Notes under the pieces: generated by a model
What the model was told of the DNA's origin: nothing
The model's database searches: none
What the model saw: only the letters and a program-made list of their open reading frames with translations
In this document: one piece after another, positions 24,571 through 33,109 of the stretch
How positions within the stretch are numbered: position 1 is the first letter of the stretch
Layout of the letters: each line of letters opens with the position of its first letter
Translations under genes and position numbers: made by a program
Origin: Stenotrophomonas maltophilia R551-3
Lineage (GTDB): Bacteria > Pseudomonadota > Gammaproteobacteria > Xanthomonadales > Xanthomonadaceae
Direction of reading: 5' to 3'
Length of the DNA stretch: 64,000 nt
Assembly: GCF_000020665.1 (NCBI RefSeq)
Contig: NC_011071.1
Location: 2,656,501 to 2,720,500, forward strand

Positions 24571-25853
24571 AGACCGCACACCGCCGCCAGATCATCGGCC
24601 AGCTGCCGCAGCTGCGCCGATCCCAGCGCCGCACACGTAATGCGCAGGCCATGTCCCGGCGCTGCCACCGCGAACACTTCGCCTGCGCGCACATGCCATC
24701 CGCGCGAAGCCAGTGCCAGCACCTGCGGATGGCTGTCGGTTGGCAACGGCAGCCACAGGTTCAATCCTTCCATCGGCTGCGGTGTCGGTACGCCACGCGC
24801 ACGCAGCAGTTCCTGCAGCGACTGCAACCGCTGCTGGTAGCGCTCACCTGCCGAGGCGATCTTCGCCCGCTGCGTTGCCGACGCCAACACCGAAGTCGCT
24901 GCATCCTGCAGCAGGTGGCTGACCCAGCCGGTGCCGGACGCCAATCGCAGCCGCAACCGCGATGCGGTCTCCTCATCGCAGGCCAGCCAGGCCAGCCGCA
25001 GGTCCGGACCCAGCGGCTTGGACAACGAACGCAGCAGCGCCCAGCGCCGGCCATCCAGCGGCAGTACCGAGTGATAGGCCTGCTGCGAGAGCAGCGCATA
25101 GTGATCATCGATCAGCACCGCCACCTGCGGGTAGGCCGCCAGCAACTGCCGCAACGCCCGTGCCCGTTTCGCATCCAGGCTGGCCCCGGTCGGGTTGTGC
25201 GCGCGCGGCGTCAGCAGCACCGCCCGTGCGCCGGCCTCCAATGCCGCACGCAGCGAATCGACCTGCATGCCATGCGCATCCACCGCCACCGGCAACGGCG
25301 CGTGACCCACGGCGTTGAGCACGTTGAGGCTGCCGAGGAAACACGGATCCTCCACCGCGATGCGATCACCCGGCAACAGCCACGCCGCCAGCAGGCGTTC
25401 GATGCCATCGACCGCGCCATGGGTCAGCTCCAGCGCATAGCCCTCGGGGCAGTCCGCATCCAGCGAGGCCCGTGCCAGCGCCTGCAATCTCGGGTCGACC
25501 GTGCCCACGCCGTACAAACGCGGCGCCGCCGGCGCCAGGCGCAGGTTCGGCAGCAGGCGCGGATCCGGATTGCCACCGGCCAGGTCCTGCAGCGCCAGCC
25601 CCGGCGTACTGCCCTCCCGCGCCAGCGTCGGCGGCAGCCCACGTACCACCGTGCCGCGACGGCCAGCGGTACTGGCCAGGCCCGCCGCGTCCAGGCGCTT
25701 GTAAGCAGCAGCCACGGTGTTGCGGTTCACCCCCAGCTGCTCGGCCAGCTCACGCACCGGCGGCAGCACACTACCAGCCGGCAGGCGGCCCTTGCCGATG
25801 CCATCTCGGATGCTGTCGAAGATCGACTCGGCGCTATGCCCGGTGATTTTCAT
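24567..25853 (-). CDS. MocR-type regulator (GntR helix-turn-helix fused to aminotransferase domain)
   Basis: A 428-residue MocR-family protein. Residues about 1-70 are a GntR winged helix (GSVLPPVRELAEQLGVNRNT, then AAAYKRLDAAGLA), joined to a fold-type I aminotransferase-like domain that binds pyridoxal phosphate. The PLP Lys lies in LLRSLSKPLGPDLRLAW, with an upstream Asp in LIDDHYALL. MocR proteins sense PLP or an amino-acid adduct of it; PdxR and PtsJ are examples. The gene is divergent from the PLP-binding protein gene across 76 bp that holds two direct repeats, its likely autoregulatory sites. Its stop codon lies in a SMAG repeat. Confidence 0.9.
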   Translation of the reverse strand: MKITGHSAESIFDSIRDGIGKGRLPAGSVLPPVRELAEQLGVNRNTVAAAYKRLDAAGLASTAGRRGTVVRGLPPTLAREGSTPGLALQDLAGGNPDPRLLPNLRLAPAAPRLYGVGTVDPRLQALARASLDADCPEGYALELTHGAVDGIERLLAAWLLPGDRIAVEDPCFLGSLNVLNAVGHAPLPVAVDAHGMQVDSLRAALEAGARAVLLTPRAHNPTGASLDAKRARALRQLLAAYPQVAVLIDDHYALLSQQAYHSVLPLDGRRWALLRSLSKPLGPDLRLAWLACDEETASRLRLRLASGTGWVSHLLQDAATSVLASATQRAKIASAGERYQQRLQSLQELLRARGVPTPQPMEGLNLWLPLPTDSHPQVLALASRGWHVRAGEVFAVAAPGHGLRITCAALGSAQLRQLADDLAAVCGL

Positions 25854-25854
25854 T

Positions 25855-25889
25855 TTGTCCTATGCCAAAATATATCTTGTCCTGTGCCA
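25855..25889. promoter_or_regulatory. Direct-repeat operator of the MocR regulator
   Basis: TTGTCCTATGCCA (25855-25867) and TTGTCCTGTGCCA (25877-25889) match at 12 of 13 positions and are 22 bp apart, two helical turns. The first touches the MocR start codon. Tandem repeats at this phase are the usual binding pattern of MocR proteins, so this is probably the shared operator for mocR and the divergent PLPBP operon. Confidence 0.75.
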
Positions 25890-25929
25890 GTGTATCCCAC
25901 CCTGGCCATCCTGCATTGGAGGTGCCCGC

Positions 25930-26703
25930 ATGCCCCTTGCCGCTGCCGACTGGCCCGTCGCCCAGTCCATTGAACAGATCGCCGCCAACCTGGTCACGGT
26001 GCGCCAACGCATCGCCGATGCCTGCGCCCGCGTCGGCCGGGACCCGGCCAGCGTGCGCCTGCTGCCGGTCAGCAAGACCGTCGATGACGCCCGTATCCGC
26101 ATGGCGGTGGCCGCCGGCTGCCAGGAACTGGGCGAGAACAAGGTGCAGGAAGCACAGCGCAAGGCCGAAACGATGGCCGACCTGGGCGTGCACTGGTCGG
26201 TGATCGGCCATCTGCAGACCAACAAGGCGCGCTACGTGGCGCGCTTTGCCAGCGAGTTCCAGGCGCTGGACAGCCTGCGCGTGGCCGAGGCCCTGCAGCA
26301 GCGCCTGCAGCTGGAAGACCGCACGCTGGATGTGTTCGTGCAGGTCAACACCTCGGCCGAGCCAAGCAAGTACGGACTGGAACCCGACGCGGTCGAGGCC
26401 TTCGTGCAGCAGCTGCCGGCCTTCGATCGCCTGCGCGTGCGCGGCCTGATGACCCTGGCCATGTTCACCCCCGACGTCGAGCGCGTGCGCGCCTGCTTCG
26501 TGCGCCTGCGCGAACTGCGCGACAAGCTGCAACGCACCGCCCCGCCTGGTCTCGACCTGTCGCAGCTGTCGATGGGCATGTCCGGCGATTTCGAAGTCGC
26601 CATCGAGGAAGGAGCCACCGTGGTTCGTGTCGGCCAAGCCATCTTCGGCGCCCGCGCCACCCCGGACAGCCTCTACTGGCCGAACAGCGGAGCCCTGGCA
26701 TGA
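25930..26703 (+). CDS. yggS: PLP homeostasis protein (YggS/PLPBP family)
   Basis: A 257-residue single-domain alanine racemase-fold protein. The PLP Lys lies in RLLPVSKTVDD, followed by the family signatures GENKVQEA, HWSVIGHLQTNKARY, and LSMGMSGDFEVAIEEGATVVRVG. YggS binds pyridoxal phosphate without catalysing a reaction and balances the B6 and amino-acid pools in the cytoplasm. The start at 25930 has GGAGGT upstream. The gene overlaps the next by 4 bp and is divergent from a MocR regulator, which makes this a compact PLP-control locus. The family name in newer usage is PLPBP. Confidence 0.93.
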   Translation: MPLAAADWPVAQSIEQIAANLVTVRQRIADACARVGRDPASVRLLPVSKTVDDARIRMAVAAGCQELGENKVQEAQRKAETMADLGVHWSVIGHLQTNKARYVARFASEFQALDSLRVAEALQQRLQLEDRTLDVFVQVNTSAEPSKYGLEPDAVEAFVQQLPAFDRLRVRGLMTLAMFTPDVERVRACFVRLRELRDKLQRTAPPGLDLSQLSMGMSGDFEVAIEEGATVVRVGQAIFGARATPDSLYWPNSGALA

Positions 26704-27401
26704 AGCACGCAGTCGTTCTGCAACACGTCGCCTTCGAAGACCTCGGCACCCTGCAGCCTCTGCTGTTGGCACAAGGCTGGCAGCTGCAGGTGCTGCAGGC
26801 CGGTATCGATGCGCTCGATCCGGTCGACTCTGCCGAGCTGCTGGTAGTGCTTGGTGGGCCGATCAGTGTCAACGATGCGGATACCTATCCGTTCCTGGCC
26901 GAGAGCATCACCTTGCTGCAGCGTCGCCTGCAGCAGCAGCGGCCGACCCTGGGCATCTGCCTCGGCGCACAGTTGATGGCCCGCGCGCTCGGTGCCAGCG
27001 TCGCTCCCAGCGGTGGCAAGGAGATTGGTTTTGCACCACTGCTGCTGACCGATGAAGGCCAGCGCTCACCACTGCAGGCACTGCAGGGCATTCCGGTACT
27101 GCATTGGCATGGCGAGACGTTCGAACTACCAGCGGGTGCACGCCGCTTGGCCAGCACGCCGGCCTGCCGCCACCAGGCCTTCGCCATCGGCAACCACGCG
27201 CTGGCCCTGCAATGCCATCCGGAACTGGACGCGCGCCAGTTCGAGCGCTGGCTGATCGGCCACACCCTGGAGCTGGCCCAGGCCGGCATCGATCCGAATG
27301 ATCTGCGCGCGCAGGCACGCCGCTACGGCGCACCACTGGCCGCTGCCGCCACCGCGATGTTCGACCATTGGCTGCAGGACCTACCGGAGATGCCGCGATG
27401 A
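26700..27401 (+). CDS. Class I glutamine amidotransferase domain protein
   Basis: A 233-residue stand-alone class I (GMP-synthase-like) amidotransferase. The nucleophile elbow is GICLGAQL with Cys87, and the His-Glu pair lies in ALQCHPELDA. The upstream LLVVLGGPISVNDADTYPFL is typical of YfeJ-like members. Such proteins release ammonia from glutamine or hydrolyse gamma-glutamyl compounds; no partner synthetase is present. Its ATG overlaps the stop codon of yggS (ATGA), and the following small gene overlaps it the same way, so three genes are coupled. Confidence 0.88.
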   Translation: MKHAVVLQHVAFEDLGTLQPLLLAQGWQLQVLQAGIDALDPVDSAELLVVLGGPISVNDADTYPFLAESITLLQRRLQQQRPTLGICLGAQLMARALGASVAPSGGKEIGFAPLLLTDEGQRSPLQALQGIPVLHWHGETFELPAGARRLASTPACRHQAFAIGNHALALQCHPELDARQFERWLIGHTLELAQAGIDPNDLRAQARRYGAPLAAAATAMFDHWLQDLPEMPR

Positions 27402-27622
27402 ACTACCGATTGCAGATCCACCGCGATGGCGTCTATTGGGGCCACTTCGACTGCAGCGGTCCCGATGCCCTGCGGCGCATGGACAACATCGCCGCGCAGC
27501 TGCCTGCCGATCAGGGCTTCCAGTTGCAGCGGCAGAAAGGTGTCGGCGAAGAACGCATCCTGTCCAGCAATGCCGATGGCCTGCGCGTGCTGGCTTCGCA
27601 GATCCAGTACTGCGACATCTGA
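27398..27622 (+). CDS. Small conserved-looking protein of unknown function
   Basis: A 74-residue protein (MNYRLQIHRDGVYWGHFDCS...) with alternating strands and helices, ending GLRVLASQIQYCDI. It has one Cys near the middle and one near the end. Its ATG overlaps the amidotransferase stop codon, evidence that it is translated in the same operon. I do not recognise a family. It is immediately followed by an inverted pair of SMAG hairpins that may end the transcript. Confidence 0.6.
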   Translation: MNYRLQIHRDGVYWGHFDCSGPDALRRMDNIAAQLPADQGFQLQRQKGVGEERILSSNADGLRVLASQIQYCDI

Positions 27623-27633
27623 CGATCGTCACG

Positions 27634-27687
27634 GTAGTGCCGGCCGCTGGCCGGCATTCGAATCTGCCGGCCAGCGGCCGGCACTAC
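27634..27687. repeat. Inverted pair of SMAG-type hairpins
   Basis: GTAG plus TGCCGGCC-GCT-GGCCGGCA (27634-27656) and its exact inverse ending in CTAC (27665-27687), only 8 nt apart, so the whole can fold as one long hairpin. It sits 11 bp after the PLP operon. Confidence 0.85.
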
Positions 27688-27719
27688 CCGATAGCATCCC
27701 GTCATGCCACTCTTCCGCG

Positions 27720-28226
27720 ATGTTGACCCTGCAACGCGGCAGCCACCACGGGCTGCTCATCGCCCCGCGCTGGCCCTCCACCCGCATCCAGATTGAAGCG
27801 CACGTGCTGCAGCGCCTGCTCGATGCCCAAGCGCTGCTACCTGCCGAACTGCGCCTGCTGCTCACCCGCGGCTTCGAACCCTGCCACAGCCACCTCGGCG
27901 GCTTCCGCCGCGCGGTGCGACGGCTCGGCATTGCCCTCTTCCGCACCTGCTACCCGCGGCGCCACGATGAAGTCGACGCCATCTTCGGCGCCAACGGCCA
28001 CGACATCGATGGCCGCCATGTCGATGTCTCACTGGTACTGCACGGCAAGCGGCTGCGGCTGCTGCCCCTGGGCGTGTTCACCCCGCCGCGCTGGCAGCAC
28101 CGCCGCGTCGCCCAGTATGCCGAGCCGGTCACGCGGGTGAAGCGCAGCCTGCAGCACTGCGGATTCGTGCTGCATCACAACCCGACCGAATCGTTGCAGA
28201 TCCACTGCGATTACCCACCACGGTAA
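27720..28226 (+). CDS. Protein of unknown function, possibly D-Ala-D-Ala peptidase (M15) fold
   Basis: A 168-residue protein. The segments LRLLLTRGFEP, NGHDIDGRHVDVSLVL and LQHCGFVLHHNPTESLQIH occur in the order of the motifs of M15/VanX-type dipeptidases (R-G-Y-R, SxHxxGxAxD, ExxH). Some metal positions look altered: the first motif has GHDIDGRHVD and the last NPTESLQIH. There is no signal peptide, so it would be cytoplasmic. The start at 27720 has no strong ribosome site. Function is uncertain; a diverged, perhaps inactive, dipeptidase is the best guess. Confidence 0.5.
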   Translation: MLTLQRGSHHGLLIAPRWPSTRIQIEAHVLQRLLDAQALLPAELRLLLTRGFEPCHSHLGGFRRAVRRLGIALFRTCYPRRHDEVDAIFGANGHDIDGRHVDVSLVLHGKRLRLLPLGVFTPPRWQHRRVAQYAEPVTRVKRSLQHCGFVLHHNPTESLQIHCDYPPR

Positions 28227-28269
28227 CCCCACGGGCGGCCGTGCGTCGTTCACCGCCCGCACTCGCTGA

Positions 28270-28289
28270 TGCAAATGATTCTCTTTTGC
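28270..28289. promoter_or_regulatory. Fur box upstream of the haem-uptake operon
   Basis: TGCAAATGATTCTCTTTTGC is a 20-bp imperfect dyad resembling Fur boxes (AATGATTCTCATT-type core). It lies about 65 bp upstream of the sigma factor start codon. Iron-starvation control is expected for FecI-type sigma genes. Confidence 0.7.
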
Positions 28290-28353
28290 TGTAAGGTGCA
28301 GCCGCTGCCCTTGCCGCCGCGGGCTGTTCCCTTTCCCAGTTGTCGCCCGCCCC

Positions 28354-28863
28354 GTGTCCACGCCTGTCGAACCGACGGATGTCGCGCATCTGTGCGCGGC
28401 CCATTACCGGCCGCTGCACGCCCATGTCCGCCGCAAACTCCCGCAACACAGCGACGCCGATGACGTCGTCCAGGAAACCTGGCTGCGTGTCGTCAAGGTC
28501 GCCGCCAGCGGCCTGCTGAACAATGGCCGCGCCTATCTGTACCGCGTTGCCCACAACCTGATCGCCGACCACTACCGGCAACGCCAGCGCCGTCGCGAAG
28601 AGGCGTTGGATGACGCGCAGCTGCACGCCATCGCCGATCCTGCACCGCTGCCGGAGCAACGCCTGCTCGACGCCGAACAGCTGCGCCATCTCGATGCAAT
28701 CATCGCCGCGCTGCCGCCGCGATCACGCCAGGTGTTCCTGCTGGCCCGGGTGGAGCAGATGGCACTGGCCGAGATCGGCCGCCAGCTCGGCATCAGCCGG
28801 CAGACCGCGCATGGCCATCTGCTGCGTGCACTGGTCGCCCTGCAGCAGGTACCGGGCGCATGA
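28354..28863 (+). CDS. ECF sigma factor, FecI/HasI type
   Basis: A 169-residue sigma-70-family protein of the iron-starvation ECF group. Region 2 holds DADDVVQETWLRVVK and NNGRAYLYRVAHNLIADHYR; region 4 is LPPRSRQVFLLARVEQMALA with the recognition helix ISRQTAHGHLLRALVAL. It starts at a GTG (28354). Downstream are the anti-sigma (4-bp overlap) and a HasR-like receptor with a signalling domain, giving the standard cell-surface signalling order in which outer-membrane haem binding frees the sigma factor. A Fur box lies upstream. Confidence 0.9.
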   Translation: MSTPVEPTDVAHLCAAHYRPLHAHVRRKLPQHSDADDVVQETWLRVVKVAASGLLNNGRAYLYRVAHNLIADHYRQRQRRREEALDDAQLHAIADPAPLPEQRLLDAEQLRHLDAIIAALPPRSRQVFLLARVEQMALAEIGRQLGISRQTAHGHLLRALVALQQVPGA

Positions 28864-29786
28864 GCCAGGACGCGATCGCGCGCGAAGCCGCACGCTGGTG
28901 GCTGGATGGGCACGACGGTGGCCGCGACGAGAACGCGTTCGACCAGTGGTACCAGGCCGACCCCCGCCATGCTACGCAGTACCAGCATCTGCAACACCTG
29001 TGGCAGGCCGGTGCGACGCTGCCCAGCCTGCAGAGGCAACAGCAGCGCAGGCAACGCCGTCGCCTGCGCGAAGCCGGCATTGCGGTTCTGTTGCTGTGCG
29101 CGCTGGGTCTCTACAGCCGCCATGTGTCGCCGCCCGTAGCGCAGGTCCTGCGTACGGCCGCTGGCGAGATCCGCGAGGAGACCCTTCGGGATGGCTCGCA
29201 TATGCTGTTGTCGCCGGGCAGCGAAGTGCATGTGCGCGTCGACGCACAGCGCCGCCAGCTGCAGCTGCAGCGAGGGCAAGCCTGGTTCAAGGTCGCCGCC
29301 GATGCCGACCGGCCATTCCAGGTACACACCCCACAGGGCACCGTCACCGCACTGGGAACCGCATTTGATCTGGCCGTGCAGGGCGACAGCAGCGTGGTCA
29401 CGGTCACCGAACACAGCGTCCGCGTGGAAAGCGGCGCCAGCAGCGTGCAGGCCAGCGAGGGCCAGCAGCTTCGCTTCAATGGAAACACGCCGGCGATCGC
29501 GACAGAGGCAGACAGCAGTGTCCTGGCCTGGCGCGAACGGCGCCTGCACTGGGTGTCGGCCCCCCTGGCTGAAGTCACCAGGGGCCTGGACCGTTGGCAT
29601 GGCGGGCACACGTGGGTCGTCGGCGAGCGCCTGCGCCAGCAGCCGGTCACCCTGCTCGGCAGTGCCGACGGTGCGGCCAGCAACCGCGACCAGCTGGCCA
29701 CGCAGCTGCATGTGCGCGTGCTGCGTCTCGGCGCGGGCATGCAGCTGTGGTTGCCGCCACGCGGGGAACAGCACGATGCACCCTGA
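28860..29786 (+). CDS. FecR/HasS-type anti-sigma factor
   Basis: A 308-residue inner-membrane sensor. The cytoplasmic N-terminus (DAIAREAARWWLDGHDGG, DUF4880-like) binds the sigma factor; one membrane helix follows near residues 65-80 (LREAGIAVLLLCALGLY); the periplasmic part is the FecR domain (RTAAGEIREETLRDGSHMLL, VTALGTAFDLAV) and a short C-terminal STN-contact region. It carries the signal from the receptor to the sigma factor. The start overlaps the sigma gene stop by 4 bp (ATGA). Confidence 0.9.
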   Translation: MSQDAIAREAARWWLDGHDGGRDENAFDQWYQADPRHATQYQHLQHLWQAGATLPSLQRQQQRRQRRRLREAGIAVLLLCALGLYSRHVSPPVAQVLRTAAGEIREETLRDGSHMLLSPGSEVHVRVDAQRRQLQLQRGQAWFKVAADADRPFQVHTPQGTVTALGTAFDLAVQGDSSVVTVTEHSVRVESGASSVQASEGQQLRFNGNTPAIATEADSSVLAWRERRLHWVSAPLAEVTRGLDRWHGGHTWVVGERLRQQPVTLLGSADGAASNRDQLATQLHVRVLRLGAGMQLWLPPRGEQHDAP

Positions 29787-29850
29787 CATCGGCCCTGCCA
29801 CTGCGTCTACCCAGGATGACGACGCTCTGCGTCACCTCCTGGAGCCCCCG

Positions 29851-32322
29851 ATGCTGTGCCACCGCCCCCTTGTCCTCGCCCTGTCGCTGGCCTGTGCCAG
29901 CGCGATTCCACTGCTGCCTGCCAGCGCCCAGGCGCAGGCTGCCAGCCGCCACTACGATCTGCCCGCACAGCCGCTGGCGGCCGCGCTGGATGCCTACAGC
30001 CGCCTGAGCGGCGTCGATCTGGTGATCGGCGCGGCGCTGCCCGCCGGCCACGCTGCCCCTGCCCTGCGTGGTGATTTCGACGACGCCCAGGCGTTGTCCC
30101 GTCTGCTTGCAGGCAGCGGCCTGCGCCCGCGCTTCATTGATGCACGCCGCGCCACCCTGGAACCGGCGCCCGCCGAACCGGGTGATGGCAGCCGTCGCAC
30201 CGGGCCGCTGCGGGTGCAGGGCGATACCGCGCACGGCCATGCACCGGGCACCGGCGCCAGCCAGTACGTACCGGCCACCCGTGATGGCTTCGCGCCCACG
30301 GTCGGCAGCGAGCGCGTGGCGATGGCCGAACGCCAGGAAGGCAACAGCCTGCTGCGTTCGATGCCCGGCACCCACAGCTTCCATTCGCGCAGCCAACCTG
30401 GCCTGCAGGTCAACATCCGCGGCATGACCGGTGCCGGCCGGGTCAACACCATGATCGACGGTGTCACCCAGACCTTCCGCAACAATGCCGGGCATGGCTC
30501 GGGCGGTCCGTTCGCCTATGTCGATCCCTTCCTGCTGGCCGGTGTGGACGTGCAGCGCGGCGCGGTCGCCGGCGGAGATGGCGCCGGTACGCTGGCCGGC
30601 AGTGCCAATTTCCGCACGCTGGATATCGACGATCTGCTCGGTGAGGGGCGCGACTGGGGCCTGCGTGCGGGCTACCGCCACGGCAACAACGGCTACGGCA
30701 GTGGCCGTACCTTCGCCGGTGCCTGGCGCCACAGCGAAGAGGGTGGGGACCGCCAGTTCGGCCTGCTGGCCGCCGCCAGCAGCAGCCGCAGCAGCGAATA
30801 CGCCACCGCACGCGGGCAGAAGAACAGTGCCGACCCGGGCAGCCAGCAGCCCAGCAGCTGGCTGTTGAAAGCGCGCCTGCAGCCGAGTGACCAGCATCGG
30901 CTGGACCTGAGCCACATGCGTTACGAAAACGACTTCTACCACAACTACCCGTGGCAGATTTCCGCGCGCAACCAGCGCGCCAGTTACCACTACACGCCCT
31001 ATTCGCCGTGGATCGACCTGCGTGCGACCTTCGCCAGCAACAAGACCCGGCTGTTCTACCCGCCGGTGGAGGACTCCAGCTACATCGGCCGCCGCACCCA
31101 CAGCAGCCTGAGCAGCTGGACCGTGGACAACACCAGCCGCTTCGACATCGGTGCACTACAGGCGCGCTGGAACACCGGCATCAAGCACCAATCGGACATC
31201 TATGTGGCCGATACGCCCATCCTGCGCGGTGCCAACCCGCAGGGTCGCAGCCAGCTGGACAGTGTGTTCAGCACGCTGGAGCTGCAGTACGACATCTATG
31301 CCCTGACCGCAGGACTGCGCCAGGACCGCTTCGGCATCCGTGGTCACATCCCGGCGTGCTCGGATGTGCCCGGCCAGTGCGCGGAGATCAATGGCGGCGA
31401 CATCGACGTGCGTCGCACAGAGCGCGCACTCAGCCCGAGCCTGGCGGTTTCACTGCAGGCCACCGACTGGCTGCAGCTGTTCGCCGAGGTCTCGCGCACG
31501 TCGCGGCCGCCGCGCGTGCAGGAAATGTTCTTCGAGAAGATCCCGCTGGAGGACGCCAGCGTCGCCGACGGCATCGGCGCCAATCCGTTCCTGCGCCGCG
31601 AGCGCTCGCGCAACCTGCAGTTCGGCGCCAACCTCAGCACCAACTCGCTGCTGGTCGACGGTGACCTGGCACAACTGCGGGTCACCCGCTTCGACAACCG
31701 CATCCGCGACTACATCAAGCCGCAGTACCTGCTGATCGTGCATCCGCCGGAAGTGGAACCGTTCGTGGTGCCGATCGACAGCGATCCGCAGCTCAATGCC
31801 TGGACCGATGTGCTGGACGCCGACGACTTCAGCGCCACCACGCGCTGGATGAACCACCCCGGCGTGGTGCGCATGCGCGGCATCGAACTGGAAGCCCATT
31901 ACGCCAGCGAGCACTACCACGCCACGCTGAGCTGGACCCGCTCGCGCACCAGCGCGCCGGCCATCGAGTTCGTCAACCTGGAAGACATCACTGCCCTGCC
32001 CGACCGCTACTGGACGCTGGACGTGGGCGGCCGCTGGTGGCAGCAGCGTGTGCAGGCCGGCCTGCGCGCCGAGTACTCCGGCCCGACCGAGGAAGGCTAC
32101 GACTTCTTCCAGACCCGCAAGACCGGCGGCACCGGCGTGCTGCTGGACTTCTACGCCAGCTTCAAGCCGCAGGCCAATACAACCCTGTGGCTGAACATCG
32201 AAAACCTGCAGAACAAGGCCTATGACAACAATGCCTCGATCGACAGCATCTTCAGTCCGATCCTGGACCGCGGCAACGGCCGTGGCCGCACCGTCTCGAT
32301 GGGCGTCAATGTGGCGTTCTAG
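29851..32322 (+). CDS. TonB-dependent haem receptor, HasR-like, with signalling domain
   Basis: An 823-residue outer-membrane receptor. It has a signal peptide, then an STN/secretin-like signalling domain (SRHYDLPAQPLAAALDAYSR), an unusually long linker, a plug domain (VNIRGMTGAGRVNTMIDGVT, FVDP-like YVDPFLLAGVDVQRG, GAGTLAGSANFRTL) and a beta-barrel ending GRTVSMGVNVAF with a C-terminal Phe. The plug closely resembles HasR-type haem and haemophore receptors. I start it at 29851, with GGAG 9 nt upstream, where the signal peptide begins; an in-frame ATG at 29776 would overlap fecR. No haemophore gene (hasA) is present nearby. Confidence 0.9.
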   Translation: MLCHRPLVLALSLACASAIPLLPASAQAQAASRHYDLPAQPLAAALDAYSRLSGVDLVIGAALPAGHAAPALRGDFDDAQALSRLLAGSGLRPRFIDARRATLEPAPAEPGDGSRRTGPLRVQGDTAHGHAPGTGASQYVPATRDGFAPTVGSERVAMAERQEGNSLLRSMPGTHSFHSRSQPGLQVNIRGMTGAGRVNTMIDGVTQTFRNNAGHGSGGPFAYVDPFLLAGVDVQRGAVAGGDGAGTLAGSANFRTLDIDDLLGEGRDWGLRAGYRHGNNGYGSGRTFAGAWRHSEEGGDRQFGLLAAASSSRSSEYATARGQKNSADPGSQQPSSWLLKARLQPSDQHRLDLSHMRYENDFYHNYPWQISARNQRASYHYTPYSPWIDLRATFASNKTRLFYPPVEDSSYIGRRTHSSLSSWTVDNTSRFDIGALQARWNTGIKHQSDIYVADTPILRGANPQGRSQLDSVFSTLELQYDIYALTAGLRQDRFGIRGHIPACSDVPGQCAEINGGDIDVRRTERALSPSLAVSLQATDWLQLFAEVSRTSRPPRVQEMFFEKIPLEDASVADGIGANPFLRRERSRNLQFGANLSTNSLLVDGDLAQLRVTRFDNRIRDYIKPQYLLIVHPPEVEPFVVPIDSDPQLNAWTDVLDADDFSATTRWMNHPGVVRMRGIELEAHYASEHYHATLSWTRSRTSAPAIEFVNLEDITALPDRYWTLDVGGRWWQQRVQAGLRAEYSGPTEEGYDFFQTRKTGGTGVLLDFYASFKPQANTTLWLNIENLQNKAYDNNASIDSIFSPILDRGNGRGRTVSMGVNVAF

Positions 32323-33109
32323 CCGCCACTGGCTGCCGCTGTGCCTGCTCGCGCTCGCGTCGATGGCCAGCGCGCAGCCTATGCCCGGCACGGTGCTGGA
32401 CCTCGCCAGCGGCCATACCCTGGACGAAGCTGCGTTCGTGAAGCGCGCAGCGAACGCCCCGCGACTGCTGCTGGGCGAACGCCACGACCTGGCCGGTGAC
32501 CACGCTGCCCAGCGCTGGCTGCTGCACGCGCTGCAGCAGCAGCGTCCACAAGGCGCGCTGGTGCTGGAGATGATTGCCAGCGAACGCCAGCCGCGCCTGC
32601 AGCGGGTGCAGCGCTGGCTGGCCAAGGGCAACCCTGCCGACGGTGCGCGCCTGCAGGAGTTGCTGGGCTGGGATTCACGATGGCCGTGGACCGCCTACGG
32701 CGGGCTGGTACAGGACGCCACCGCTGCCGGCATCCCCTTGTTCGGCGGCAATCTCGCGCGCGTCGAGGTCAACGCCCGCCTGGCGTCCGCTGATGCAGTG
32801 CGGTTCCCGGTGGCCGCCGCCCGCCAACGCCTGTCGGATGTGGTACTGGCCCAGCACGCAGACGCGGCACCGATGCTGGAAGGGATGCTGGCCGTGCAAC
32901 AGGCCCGCGACACGCGCATGGCACAGGTGCTGACCGCAGCACCCGCACCCGCGTTGCTGGTAGCCGGTCGCTGGCATGTGCTGCGCGGCACCGGGGTGCC
33001 GGGCTACCTGTCACCGGATACGCCTGTGCTGGTGATCGCATTGGCTTCGCCGGGTGAAACCGTCGGTGCTGCTGATGCCGATCTGCTGTGGGTGCTGGAC
33101 GATGAGTGA
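32309..33109 (+). CDS. ChaN-like haem-binding/iron-regulated protein
   Basis: A 266-residue exported protein of the ChaN/DUF399 family. After a signal peptide (HWLPLCLLALASMASA) it has the family motifs RLLLGERHDLAGDHAAQRWL, ALVLEMIASERQPRLQ, LGWDSRWPWTAYGGLV and LLVAGRWHVLRGTGVPGYL. ChaN of Campylobacter and the related PhuW bind haem at the outer membrane; conserved His and Tyr are visible. Unlike ChaN, no lipobox Cys is seen. The start overlaps the receptor gene by 14 bp, so it is coupled to it, and a role in passing haem through the periplasm is likely. Confidence 0.85.
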   Translation: MWRSSRHWLPLCLLALASMASAQPMPGTVLDLASGHTLDEAAFVKRAANAPRLLLGERHDLAGDHAAQRWLLHALQQQRPQGALVLEMIASERQPRLQRVQRWLAKGNPADGARLQELLGWDSRWPWTAYGGLVQDATAAGIPLFGGNLARVEVNARLASADAVRFPVAAARQRLSDVVLAQHADAAPMLEGMLAVQQARDTRMAQVLTAAPAPALLVAGRWHVLRGTGVPGYLSPDTPVLVIALASPGETVGAADADLLWVLDDE

